A stretch of DNA of 64,000 bases from Sphingobacteriales bacterium (GTDB lineage Bacteria > Bacteroidota > Bacteroidia > Chitinophagales > Chitinophagaceae). The notes beneath the pieces were generated by a model. It was given only the letters and a program-made list of their open reading frames with translations, had not been told where the DNA came from and did no database searches. The stretch is taken from NCBI GenBank assembly GCA_026391525.1, contig JAPLEF010000054.1:1-64000 (forward strand), given 5' to 3'. Shown here piece after piece: positions 18,087 to 27,036 of this stretch; position 1 is the first letter of the stretch, and each line of letters opens with the position of its first letter. A program made the translations under genes and the position numbers.

Positions 18087-19427
18087 ATGGCTTCGATAAA
18101 AAATTATTTCAAACAATGGTTTAGTCCTGCAGCTGAGGGCGAACTTGCCATGGATAACACATTCAGGGGTATCGGCGGTATGGGCGATAACCTGGTGAGG
18201 AAAACAAAAGGCGATAAGATGATCTGGGCCATCGTGGTCATCCTTACACTTGCCAGTTTGTTATTGGTATACAGCAGCATCGGCTCACTTGCTTACCGGC
18301 TCAGCAAAACTACGGAGAGCTACTTGTTCAAACAGTTTGCTTTCATCATGCTGGGGTTGCTCATTATCTATTTTGCGCATCGCATCAACTATACCATTTA
18401 CTCACGTGTAGCCCTGATTCTTTTTTTAATATCCATACCCCTTTTGGTTTATACCCTCATGTTTGGTGTACAATTGAATGCCGGAAGCCGATGGATCAAG
18501 TTGCCTGTGATCAATATGACTTTCCAAACTTCCGATTTAGCTAAACTTGCTTTATTCATGTATCTCAGCCGATTACTTAGTAAGAAGCAACACGTGATTA
18601 AAGATTTCAAAAAAGGATTTTTACCTGTTATCACTCCAGTTGCCATCATTTGTTTATTGATTGCACCTGCCAATCTTTCTACAGCTATTTTGATTGGAGG
18701 AACAAGTATCCTCCTCATGTTCATTGGAAGGGTGAGCACAAAGCATATTCTGATGACGCTTGCAGTAGCCCTCATTCCTTTGTTATTACTGATCGGCATT
18801 GCAGCGTCCACTTATAACAAAGAAACACATGAACAGGAGAAATTGCCGGCATTTCTATCTTCCGGAAGGATTCCCACCTGGATCAGCAGGATCCAGACAT
18901 TCATGTACAGCAATAAGAATGACGACAATGAAAAATTATACCAGATCAATCAAGCGAAAATTGCCATAGCAAACGGAAGTTGGATAGGACGTGGTCCGGG
19001 AAATAGTTTGCAGCGGAATTTTTTGCCACACAGTTATAGTGATTTTATTTATGCAATCATCATTGAAGAGTATGGTTTGATCGGAGCAGCATTTATCATG
19101 TTTATTTATTTGCTATTCCTGTACCGGTGTATCCGTCTATACCGGAAATGCCCTTTTGCATTTGGTGCATTTTTGGCACTTGCATTGAGTTTCACTTTGG
19201 TGATACAGGCGCTGGCCAATATGGCTGTGAATGTAAACCTGTTTCCCAATACCGGGGTAACGCTCCCGCTTATAAGTATGGGTGGCAGCAGTTTTTTATT
19301 CACTTGTTTATCGATAGGTATCATATTAAGTGTGGCAAGGAATGTAGAACAACTGGAAGGATCGCAATTGAATAAAGTGGCAGAAACAGAAGCTGATGAA
19401 CAAGTAACAAATGCAGCAACCACCTAA
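18087..19427 (+). CDS. ftsW: Peptidoglycan glycosyltransferase FtsW
   Basis: FtsW is the SEDS-family polymerase that builds septal glycan strands with its partner FtsI. The 446-aa polytopic protein has an approximately 45-residue cytosolic N-terminus and about ten TM helices. SEDS features include the GSRWIKLPVINMTFQTSDLAK region, the GPGNSLQRNFLPHSYSDFIYAIIIEE loop with the conserved EE pair, and the C-terminal LPLISMGGSSFLF. The acidic tail after about residue 425 is variable. It lies between murD and murG as in most dcw clusters; which of the two SEDS roles it serves is set by that position. Confidence 0.95.
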   Translation: MASIKNYFKQWFSPAAEGELAMDNTFRGIGGMGDNLVRKTKGDKMIWAIVVILTLASLLLVYSSIGSLAYRLSKTTESYLFKQFAFIMLGLLIIYFAHRINYTIYSRVALILFLISIPLLVYTLMFGVQLNAGSRWIKLPVINMTFQTSDLAKLALFMYLSRLLSKKQHVIKDFKKGFLPVITPVAIICLLIAPANLSTAILIGGTSILLMFIGRVSTKHILMTLAVALIPLLLLIGIAASTYNKETHEQEKLPAFLSSGRIPTWISRIQTFMYSNKNDDNEKLYQINQAKIAIANGSWIGRGPGNSLQRNFLPHSYSDFIYAIIIEEYGLIGAAFIMFIYLLFLYRCIRLYRKCPFAFGAFLALALSFTLVIQALANMAVNVNLFPNTGVTLPLISMGGSSFLFTCLSIGIILSVARNVEQLEGSQLNKVAETEADEQVTNAATT

Positions 19428-19432
19428 CGATT

Positions 19433-20560
19433 ATGCAGGAAATGAATCAAATGCTAACTGGTAAAGTAAAAGGGAGGCGGTTTATTATCGCAGGTGGTGG
19501 AACAGGCGGGCATATATTTCCGGCTATTGCCATTGCAAACGCACTAAAAAAAAATGCACCACAATCTGTTTTTCTTTTTGTTGGTGCAACTGGGAAAATG
19601 GAAATGGAAAAAGTGCCTCAGGCCGGGTACGAAATAAAAGGGCTTACCATTGCCGGGTTCAACAGAAGTTCTTTGATTAAAAATATCAGTTTGCCTTTTA
19701 AATTACTGAAGAGTTTTTTTCAGGTAAGCAGCATTTTAAAATCTTTCAGGCCCGATGCAGTGATTGGCGTTGGGGGCTATTCCAGCTTTCCGGTATTGCG
19801 ATATGCCCAAAGCAAAGGGATTCCCACTTTTATCCATGAAGCCAATTCATTCGCCGGTAAAAGCAATATGCTGTTAGGAAAAAATGCTACCAGAATTTTT
19901 ACAGCCATAGACGGTATGGAAAAATTTTTTCCGCCGGAGAAGATCAGCATCAGCGGAAACCCGGTAAGGAATGCTATTGCACACAGCCAGGTTCAAAAGG
20001 AAGATGCACTAAGATATTTTGGTTTGCAGAAAGGGAAAAAAACAGTGCTCACTGTTGGTGGAAGTTTAGGTGCAAAAAGCATTAATGAAGCAATTGGCAA
20101 ACAGCTTGACCTGTTGCTGCAAAAAGGGATTCAGCTGATCTGGCAAACGGGCACATCGTATAAATCAGAAGCAGAGCGATTGTGTAAAGGGCATGATGGA
20201 ATATATGTGAATGATTTCATAACAGAAATGCCTAACGCTTATGCAGCGGCAGATTTTGTAATCAGCAGGAGTGGAGCAATGGCAGTTTCAGAATTATGTA
20301 TCGTAGGAAAGCCGGTAATTTTTGTGCCTTATCCTTACGCTGCTGAAGATCATCAAACCGTGAATGCACAAAAATTAGTTAATAATCACGCTGCCATGTT
20401 AATTGAAGACAAAGAGGCGTTAAATAAGTTGGTGCCCGCATTACTGGCATTGACACAAAATAGTAGTTTGCAGGAAAGCCTTTCTTATCATATCAGCCAA
20501 ATGGCTATTTATGATGCCGACCAGCGGATTGCAGAAGAAATATTAGCCTATCTGAATTAA
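19433..20560 (+). CDS. murG: UDP-N-acetylglucosamine--N-acetylmuramyl-(pentapeptide) pyrophosphoryl-undecaprenol N-acetylglucosamine transferase
   Basis: MurG converts lipid I to lipid II on the inner face of the membrane. It is a GT-B fold protein of 375 aa. The glycine-rich loop GGGTGGHIFPA lies near residue 20, with GVGGYSSFPVL, HEANSFAGKSN, GGSLGAKSIN and the donor-site block SRSGAMAVSELCIVGKPVIFVPYPYAAEDHQ. It has a slightly long N-terminus; ATG 19433 (6 bp after the ftsW stop) and ATG 19442 are both possible starts. The murC start codon follows its stop directly. Confidence 0.97.
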   Translation: MQEMNQMLTGKVKGRRFIIAGGGTGGHIFPAIAIANALKKNAPQSVFLFVGATGKMEMEKVPQAGYEIKGLTIAGFNRSSLIKNISLPFKLLKSFFQVSSILKSFRPDAVIGVGGYSSFPVLRYAQSKGIPTFIHEANSFAGKSNMLLGKNATRIFTAIDGMEKFFPPEKISISGNPVRNAIAHSQVQKEDALRYFGLQKGKKTVLTVGGSLGAKSINEAIGKQLDLLLQKGIQLIWQTGTSYKSEAERLCKGHDGIYVNDFITEMPNAYAAADFVISRSGAMAVSELCIVGKPVIFVPYPYAAEDHQTVNAQKLVNNHAAMLIEDKEALNKLVPALLALTQNSSLQESLSYHISQMAIYDADQRIAEEILAYLN

Positions 20561-21982
20561 ATGACAAACCGTTCACAACATATGGCCCCTTTCCTCGAAA
20601 AACTGCATGCTGGTAATGCTGAAGGGTATGCTGTTTATTTTCTGGGGATCGGAGGAATCGGCATGAGTGCGCTGGCAAGATATTTTAATAGCCGTAAGGT
20701 GAAGGTAAGCGGCTACGACAAAACACCAACAGCTCTTACCCTTCAATTGGAAGATGAAGGTATGCAGATACATTATGAAGATGATATCAATATGATAGAA
20801 ACCGATGCTGTACTTGTGGTGTATACTCCTGCAATTCCTGCGGGCCATAAAGAGTTCAATTTCTTTAAAGATGAAGGTTACGCAGTGATGAAAAGAAGTG
20901 AAGTGCTGGGGATTATCACAGTTGATGCTTTCAACATCTGTGTTGCAGGTACTCATGGTAAAACTACTACGAGTACGATGATTGCTCATATGCTGCGTCA
21001 TAGTGGTTATGGTTGCAACGCTTTGCTGGGGGGAATTGCATCTAACTATGATACCAATTTCTGGGCAAGCGAAAAAAATGTGTATGTGGTGGAAGCCGAT
21101 GAATACGACAGGAGTTTTTTACAGTTAAACCCGGATATCGCGATTGTTACTGCAATGGATCCTGATCATTTGGATATCTATGGTACGGCAGCGCGTTTCC
21201 GTGATGCATTTGCCGATTTTTCGGGCAAAGTGCGAAGAGAGGGTACACTGTATTACAAGTATCAGCTGGAAGGAAGCGAAGTTCTTAAAGCGCCAAACTT
21301 AAGAACCTATGCGGTTAACAAAGTGCAAGCAGACTGCAACATTTATGATATAGACGTTATAAACGGGGCATATACCTTTTCATGGAAAACCGATTGGAAA
21401 ACCATAAATAATTTAAAGTTGAATATGGGCGGAATGCATAACGTAGAAAATGTATCGGCAGCTATTGCTGTTGGCGTTCAACTAGGTTTGTCCGACGATT
21501 CGATTCGTGATGCTGTTGCTTCCTTTAAAGGTGTCAGGCGGCGGTTTGAATATGTTCTTCATCGGAAAGATCTGGTGATGATCGACGATTATGCACATCA
21601 CCCTGCGGAACTAACGGCATTGATTAGTGGCACGAAATTGTTGTTTCCTTTCCGGAAGTGCACCATCGTATTTCAACCGCATTTATATAGCCGTACCCGG
21701 GATTTTGCTCTGGGATTTGCGAATGCACTATCCGCTGCCGACGAAGTGATTTTGTTGCCCATCTACCCGGCACGGGAGTTGCCGATAGCAGGAGTGGAAA
21801 GCGATATGATTGCGAAAATGATGGATCAGCAGAAAGTGAGTATTTGCAGTAAAGATGAATTGATGCAGAAATTATCGGTTTCAAGGCAGAAAGGCGGGTT
21901 ATCACTTTTGGTAACTGCCGGTGCAGGCGACATTGATCTTCTGATTCAACCCATTCGTAAAATGTTAACAGAAATTAATTAA
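20561..21982 (+). CDS. murC: UDP-N-acetylmuramate--L-alanine ligase
   Basis: MurC adds the first amino acid, L-alanine, to UDP-MurNAc. The 473-aa protein has the N-terminal Rossmann motif FLGIGGIGMSALARYF, the ATP-binding GTHGKTT (130-136), EADEYDRSFLQL, and the C-terminal DDYAHHPAEL and QPHLYSRTRDF motifs specific to MurC. The start codon abuts the murG stop (TAAATG), suggesting coupling. ATG 20582 is an alternative that still precedes the Rossmann fold. Confidence 0.97.
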   Translation: MTNRSQHMAPFLEKLHAGNAEGYAVYFLGIGGIGMSALARYFNSRKVKVSGYDKTPTALTLQLEDEGMQIHYEDDINMIETDAVLVVYTPAIPAGHKEFNFFKDEGYAVMKRSEVLGIITVDAFNICVAGTHGKTTTSTMIAHMLRHSGYGCNALLGGIASNYDTNFWASEKNVYVVEADEYDRSFLQLNPDIAIVTAMDPDHLDIYGTAARFRDAFADFSGKVRREGTLYYKYQLEGSEVLKAPNLRTYAVNKVQADCNIYDIDVINGAYTFSWKTDWKTINNLKLNMGGMHNVENVSAAIAVGVQLGLSDDSIRDAVASFKGVRRRFEYVLHRKDLVMIDDYAHHPAELTALISGTKLLFPFRKCTIVFQPHLYSRTRDFALGFANALSAADEVILLPIYPARELPIAGVESDMIAKMMDQQKVSICSKDELMQKLSVSRQKGGLSLLVTAGAGDIDLLIQPIRKMLTEIN

Positions 21983-21988
21983 AACGTA

Positions 21989-23197
21989 ATGAAAGTATTT
22001 CAACATAACCGTTTGCGCAACGGGCTGATAACTGCAGCCTGGGTAGCCGTTGGCTGCGCCGGATTGTTGCTACTGGTGGCAGCGATGCACAAGAAGGAAG
22101 CAAAGCTGTGCAGTGGAGCGGATATTGAAATCCGAGGACTTAACAATAATTTCTTTATCGACGAAGCCGATGTACTTCAGGTGATCCATAATCATGCGGG
22201 CGGCGAAATCAAGGGAAAACCGGTTGATGCCTTTAACCTCGTGAAAATCGAAAAAGCATTGAGGAAGGAAATGTGGATCGATAAGGCAGAATTGTATTTT
22301 GACAATAACGCCATATTGCATGCTAATATCACAGAAAGGGAACCGTTGGCCAGGGTATTTACTATCGGGGGCGAATCATACTATATAGACCAAACCGGAA
22401 TGATGCTGCCTTTAAGTGAAAAACTGTCAGCAAGGGTTCCCATATTTACCAATTTCCCAACAGAATCGAAAGTGTTATCAACTGTTGACAGCAGCTTGCT
22501 CAAAGATGTAAAGGAAATGGCCCTGTACATACAGAAAGACAGTTTTCTCTATGCCATGATCGACCAGGTTGCCATCAACAGCCAACGCCAGTTTGAACTG
22601 GTGCCGAAAATGGGCGACCAGTTGATTGTATTCGGCGAGGCTACTGAAATACCGGAGAAATTCAATAAGCTGAAATTGTTTTATAAAAAAGTGATGCCTG
22701 CTGTAGGCTGGGGCCGTTATCATACCATCTGTTTACAATATACCGGACAGGTAGTGGCAAAAATCAGGGGCAAAGAAGATATCAAGGCCGACTCCTTGCA
22801 AACCTTGCACATTATGCAAACCACTGCGGCTTACGCAGCAAAGATGGCTGCTGATACTTCGCAAGCTATGGCACCGGATAATGACAGGAACGCCACCCAG
22901 ATTTCTCTGATCATGGAATCTCTTCAGCGTGATGAGGCGGAAGAAAACGGCGTTGCAGCGCTGCCGTTAGTTGATCTCAAAACTGCAATTCCTGCAAAAC
23001 CTGCTGCAGTTCTTCCAGTTGATAAGAAGCCGGTAGTAACAAAACCAGCAGTAAAACCATCCGTTAAGCCGGCAGAGAAAAAGAAGGGAAGCGATTCGAA
23101 AGCTGCAAAACCAAAACAGGCGGTAACGAAACCGCCTGCCAATAAACCGGCTAAGCCCAAAACTACAATGCCTGCTAAACCTAAAAATGATTATTAA
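21989..23197 (+). CDS. ftsQ: FtsQ-like cell division protein with a Lys/Pro/Ala-rich tail
   Basis: This is a bitopic divisome protein of 402 aa with one TM (about residues 11-31). A POTRA-like region follows (EIRGLNNNFFIDEADVLQVI...), then an FtsQ/DivIB beta domain (ITEREPLARVFTIGGESYYIDQTGMMLP). FtsQ links FtsL/FtsB to the divisome. The assignment is supported by position between murC and ftsA. The last 76 residues (about 327-402) are a low-complexity tail rich in Lys, Pro and Ala with repeated KPA/PAKP, not part of typical FtsQ and predicted to be periplasmic and disordered. It could bind peptidoglycan or anionic polymers, but that is speculation. Confidence 0.85.
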   Translation: MKVFQHNRLRNGLITAAWVAVGCAGLLLLVAAMHKKEAKLCSGADIEIRGLNNNFFIDEADVLQVIHNHAGGEIKGKPVDAFNLVKIEKALRKEMWIDKAELYFDNNAILHANITEREPLARVFTIGGESYYIDQTGMMLPLSEKLSARVPIFTNFPTESKVLSTVDSSLLKDVKEMALYIQKDSFLYAMIDQVAINSQRQFELVPKMGDQLIVFGEATEIPEKFNKLKLFYKKVMPAVGWGRYHTICLQYTGQVVAKIRGKEDIKADSLQTLHIMQTTAAYAAKMAADTSQAMAPDNDRNATQISLIMESLQRDEAEENGVAALPLVDLKTAIPAKPAAVLPVDKKPVVTKPAVKPSVKPAEKKKGSDSKAAKPKQAVTKPPANKPAKPKTTMPAKPKNDY

Positions 23198-23274
23198 AAG
23201 AAAATACTATTTATAACGTTGTTGCGTAAACGAAACAAACAAACCTATCATACAAACAAACAAAACTTACAACT

Positions 23275-24672
23275 ATGAACCCCGAAAATCCCATTATTGT
23301 AGGCTTAGATATCGGCACTACAAAAATTGCCGCTATTGCCGGTCGGAAAAACGAATTTGGTAAACTGGAAATCCTTGGATTTGGCCGCGCTAACAGCAAC
23401 GGCGTTCAACACGGGATGGTACTGAATATCGATCAAACCATCAAAGCCATCCAGATGGCGCTTGAAAACTGCTATGCCTCAAATCCTGAACTGCGCATTT
23501 GTGAAGTTTATGTAGGTATTGCAGGCCACCACATCAAGAGCTTGCAAACCAGAGGCGATATCGTTCGCAAGGAGGTGGAAGAGGAAATCAAGCAGGAAGA
23601 AATCGACCGGTTGATTGAAGACCAATACCGTACTTACATTCCTGCCGGCGACCAGATCGTTGATGTGATACCACAGGAATTCACCGTTGATAATTTCCAG
23701 AACATCGCTAACCCGATAGGATACAGCGGCGTTAAAGTTGGAGCCAATTTCCATATCATCACCGGCGACAGAAATGCCATCCGCAACATCAACAGAAGTG
23801 TAGAAAAAGCAGGATTAAAAACCAAGGATCTGGTGTTGCAACCGCTGGCTTCTGCAGCAGCAGTGATGTGCGATCAGGATTTAGAAGCAGGTGTTGCGAT
23901 AGTTGATATCGGTGGAGGTACAACCGACCTGGCCGTATTTTATGAAGGCATACTGAAACATACTGCAGTAATTCCTTTCGGAGGAGAAAATATCACTAAC
24001 GATATCAAAACGGGTTTGGGCGTATTGAAAACACAGGCCGAGCAAATGAAAATCCAGTTTGGAAGTGCCTTGGCAGATGAAGCCAAAAACAATGCATTCA
24101 TCACCATACCCGGATTACGTGGTATGGCAACCAAAGAGATATCTGTAAAAAATCTGGCCAATATCATACAGGCACGTATGAGCGAAATCATGGATTTTGT
24201 TGCTTACCATCTGAAGCAGGTGGGTTTGGATAACCGTGTACTGAATGGAGGAATCATCCTCACCGGCGGCGGATCTCAACTGAAACATCTGCTGCAATTA
24301 ACCGAATATGTAACCGGATTGAATGCCAGGATCGGTTTGCCCAACGAACACCTTACCGGAACTTATAGCGATGAACTTTCTAAACCTATGTACAGCACCT
24401 GTATAGGCCTTATCCTGAAAGGTTATAACGATTATGAAAACAAGAACAGGCCTGCAGCAACAACATTCATCAAAGTTGGAATTCCTGATGATATTCTCAC
24501 AGAACCGGTAGCTGAAACATTGGTTACATCCGGACGTGAAACTGTAAATGATACAGAAACTGAACACGAAGAGGTTGCCGTTAAGCCAAGAAAAACTTTG
24601 AAACAATTTTTAGACACGTTCAAGATCAATCTGATTGATCTGTTTAAAGAAGAAGAGGACAGTAAATTATAA
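23275..24672 (+). CDS. ftsA: Cell division protein FtsA
   Basis: FtsA is an actin-like ATPase that tethers FtsZ filaments to the membrane and recruits later division proteins. The 465-aa protein has the phosphate-1 motif VGLDIGTTKIAAIAG at the N-terminus, the SHS2 (1C) insertion with VYVGIAGHHIKS, the phosphate-2 block VDIGGGTTDLAVF and the adenosine motif GGIILTGGGSQLK. The C-terminal segment (LKQFLDTFKINLIDLFKEEED) is a plausible amphipathic membrane-targeting helix. About 80 bp of A/C-rich leader separates it from ftsQ. Confidence 0.96.
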   Translation: MNPENPIIVGLDIGTTKIAAIAGRKNEFGKLEILGFGRANSNGVQHGMVLNIDQTIKAIQMALENCYASNPELRICEVYVGIAGHHIKSLQTRGDIVRKEVEEEIKQEEIDRLIEDQYRTYIPAGDQIVDVIPQEFTVDNFQNIANPIGYSGVKVGANFHIITGDRNAIRNINRSVEKAGLKTKDLVLQPLASAAAVMCDQDLEAGVAIVDIGGGTTDLAVFYEGILKHTAVIPFGGENITNDIKTGLGVLKTQAEQMKIQFGSALADEAKNNAFITIPGLRGMATKEISVKNLANIIQARMSEIMDFVAYHLKQVGLDNRVLNGGIILTGGGSQLKHLLQLTEYVTGLNARIGLPNEHLTGTYSDELSKPMYSTCIGLILKGYNDYENKNRPAATTFIKVGIPDDILTEPVAETLVTSGRETVNDTETEHEEVAVKPRKTLKQFLDTFKINLIDLFKEEEDSKL

Positions 24673-24740
24673 TATCAACTTTCCGGAGCAATCTGGAACA
24701 AAAAATACTTTACTACTAACTAACCCAAAAACTTACACAC

Positions 24741-26789
24741 ATGATACAATTCGATTTACCTAAAGAGCAATCCTCCATCATCAAGGTTATTGGTGTTGGT
24801 GGCGGAGGAAGCAATGCGGTTAACCACATGTTTTCTCAACATATTGAAGGCGTAAATTTCATCATTTGCAATACCGATGCCCAAGCGATTGCTCAAAGCA
24901 AAGTACCCAATAAGATACAACTCGGTCCACATCTTACCCAGGGTTTAGGTGCCGGTGCTAATCCCAATATCGGCCGACAGGCAACTGAAGAAAGCCTGGA
25001 AGAAATAAAAAGGATCCTGGAAGTGAATACCAAGATGGCTTTCATCACGGCAGGTATGGGTGGCGGAACCGGAACAGGTGGTGCCCCTATCATTGCTAAA
25101 ATATGTAAAGATCTTGGCATCCTTACTGTTGGAATTGTTACTACACCTTTTGCTTATGAGGGCAAGAAAAGGATAGCTCAGGCAGAGGAAGGAATTTCAT
25201 TATTGAAAAGCCATGTAGATACTTTACTGGTGATCAGTAACGATAAATTACGCCATCAGTTTGGTAACCTTAAAATGAAAGAAGCTTTCGGACGCGCAGA
25301 TAATGTTTTAGCAACGGCAGCCAAATGTATAACTGATGTGATCAATACTACCGGACAAATCAATGTAGATTTTGCAGATGTTTGCACAGTAATGAGTAAA
25401 GGAGGTGTGGCCATTCTGGGAAGTGCCGCAGCAGAAGGTGAAAACAGGGCACAGGTAGCCATTGAAAATGCGCTTACCTCTCCGTTATTGAATGACGATG
25501 ATATCCGCGGTGCAAAATGGATCCTGATCAATATCAATTCAGCTGAAGGCGAACATGAGTTTACAATGGATGAAGTGGAGATCATACAGAATCATCTGCT
25601 GGCACAGGCAGGGGATGAAACTGATATCATACTTGGATTGGGCTACGACAGCAGTTTGGAAGCAAAAATCGGGATCACGCTTATTGCTACAGGATTTGAA
25701 AGGAAAGAACCTTTTGTAAATCCGGCTACTGCTGCAGCCAATGCAGGCGAGGGAAAGATCCTCATGCAACTGGAAATGCCGACTCCTGTTATAGCAACTA
25801 TTCCTACAACGGTAACAGAAATTGCCGAAGAAATAAAAGATGTCAATACCATTTCTGAGGCTGTTGCCAATGATGCGATCACAGAGATGGAAACTCTTGA
25901 AGAACCTTCCACAGAAAAAATAATACTCACTCTTGATACTGATGTAGTAGATGAAGTATCAGCAACTGTTTCCATTCAGGAAGAAGTTGTTATTGTTGAA
26001 CCCTCCATTGAAATCAATGCATCAGTTACCGTGCAGGAAGAAATGGTTGAACACCTCATGATGCCAACACTTGTAGAAGAAGAAACCGTAGAACCACTTA
26101 GTAAAAATACTGTGGACAAAATACCCGATACTCCGCAGTTTTTTGAAATATCTTCGGCCGCAGACCAGATACCGCTTACCATTCTTGATCTTGGTGATTT
26201 TCCTATCAATATGCCGGAAACAAAACCGGCAATTGAAATCAACCAGGATTCAGATCAACCTGATTATAACGAAGCTGCTGGTAAAAGTGGCGCTCTTTCG
26301 TCGGGGCGTTACCTGGCAAAGCCATTGCAGATTTATGCAGAGGAGTTGCCAGTACAGCAGGAATCCAATACGAAAGAGGAACCACTGCCTTTGCAGCCAA
26401 CGGCGCAGGAAGACGAACCTGTTATCGATCTGCAATCAGCAGTAAACAATTCCCAGAAAGCGGCGGAGGAGCCAGTTGTACAACAAGCTCAGCCCATCAT
26501 GAAATCTGATGTTGAGGAGCCTGCATTGCAGGACGAAACAGCGGAGTTAAGGCGCCGGGCTGCGGAAAGGATAGCGAAATTGCGAAATCTTTCGTTCAAC
26601 ATCAACGCATCTGATCCTAACAATGAGTTTGAAACCGTTCCGGCATACCTTCGCCGCAATATGGATATCCATAACCAGATCGCCGATGTAGAATCTTTCT
26701 ATAGCAACTATACCGTTAAGTCTAACGAAAATAATCAAATCGAAATCAGTTCCATCAATACTTTCCTCGACGGAAAGAAACCTGATTAA
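24741..26789 (+). CDS. ftsZ: Cell division protein FtsZ with long C-terminal extension
   Basis: FtsZ is a tubulin-like GTPase that polymerises into the Z ring. The GTPase core (about residues 1-325) is complete: GVGGGGSNAVNHM, the signature GGGTGTG (107-113), NTTGQINVDFADV, and the T7-loop strand. The protein totals 682 aa. The remaining approximately 355 residues form an acidic, low-complexity linker rich in Glu, Pro, Thr and Val. It ends in a more conserved Arg-rich helix (AELRRRAAERIAKLRNLSF) and the tail SSINTFLDGKKPD, which probably is the conserved C-terminal peptide that binds FtsA. Most FtsZ proteins are 350-450 aa. A strong terminator follows, closing the dcw cluster. Confidence 0.97.
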   Translation: MIQFDLPKEQSSIIKVIGVGGGGSNAVNHMFSQHIEGVNFIICNTDAQAIAQSKVPNKIQLGPHLTQGLGAGANPNIGRQATEESLEEIKRILEVNTKMAFITAGMGGGTGTGGAPIIAKICKDLGILTVGIVTTPFAYEGKKRIAQAEEGISLLKSHVDTLLVISNDKLRHQFGNLKMKEAFGRADNVLATAAKCITDVINTTGQINVDFADVCTVMSKGGVAILGSAAAEGENRAQVAIENALTSPLLNDDDIRGAKWILININSAEGEHEFTMDEVEIIQNHLLAQAGDETDIILGLGYDSSLEAKIGITLIATGFERKEPFVNPATAAANAGEGKILMQLEMPTPVIATIPTTVTEIAEEIKDVNTISEAVANDAITEMETLEEPSTEKIILTLDTDVVDEVSATVSIQEEVVIVEPSIEINASVTVQEEMVEHLMMPTLVEEETVEPLSKNTVDKIPDTPQFFEISSAADQIPLTILDLGDFPINMPETKPAIEINQDSDQPDYNEAAGKSGALSSGRYLAKPLQIYAEELPVQQESNTKEEPLPLQPTAQEDEPVIDLQSAVNNSQKAAEEPVVQQAQPIMKSDVEEPALQDETAELRRRAAERIAKLRNLSFNINASDPNNEFETVPAYLRRNMDIHNQIADVESFYSNYTVKSNENNQIEISSINTFLDGKKPD

Positions 26790-26851
26790 TGGTACGGCAG
26801 CTTAGCCGCTGTTATCATTTCCTGTTGTGTTTGTAATGACTGTTTGTTTGG

Positions 26852-26880
26852 GGCCTCTTTCTTCGGAAAGGGGCCTTTTT
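26852..26880 (+). terminator. Intrinsic terminator at the end of the dcw cluster
   Basis: A 10-bp stem (26852-26861 with 26866-26875, one G-U pair) is closed by a TTCG tetraloop and followed by TTTTT. It lies 63 bp after the ftsZ stop. Confidence 0.92.
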
Positions 26881-26930
26881 GATATGTTATTAGTGGTTCC
26901 TGATGTATCAACTTAGCGCTGGATGATAAT

Positions 26931-26954
26931 ATAGTTTACTTTATTGTAAACTAT
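26931..26954. promoter_or_regulatory. Dyad upstream of kup
   Basis: ATAGTTTAC and GTAAACTAT form a perfect 9-bp inverted repeat around a 6-nt spacer. It is about 30 bp upstream of the kup -7 box, so it covers the region just above the -33 element. It has no T tract suited to a terminator and looks like a binding site for a dimeric regulator. Confidence 0.5.
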
Positions 26955-26984
26955 TATTTTATACAGATTATTCCATTTTACCTA

Positions 26985-26992
26985 TACATTTG
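26985..26992 (+). promoter_or_regulatory. -7 box of the kup promoter
   Basis: TACATTTG matches TAnnTTTG exactly, 44 bp before the kup GTG start. Confidence 0.55.
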
Positions 26993-27036
26993 TAACTCCT
27001 TAACCAAAACACATCTCGTTTCGAAAATCAAGTTTA

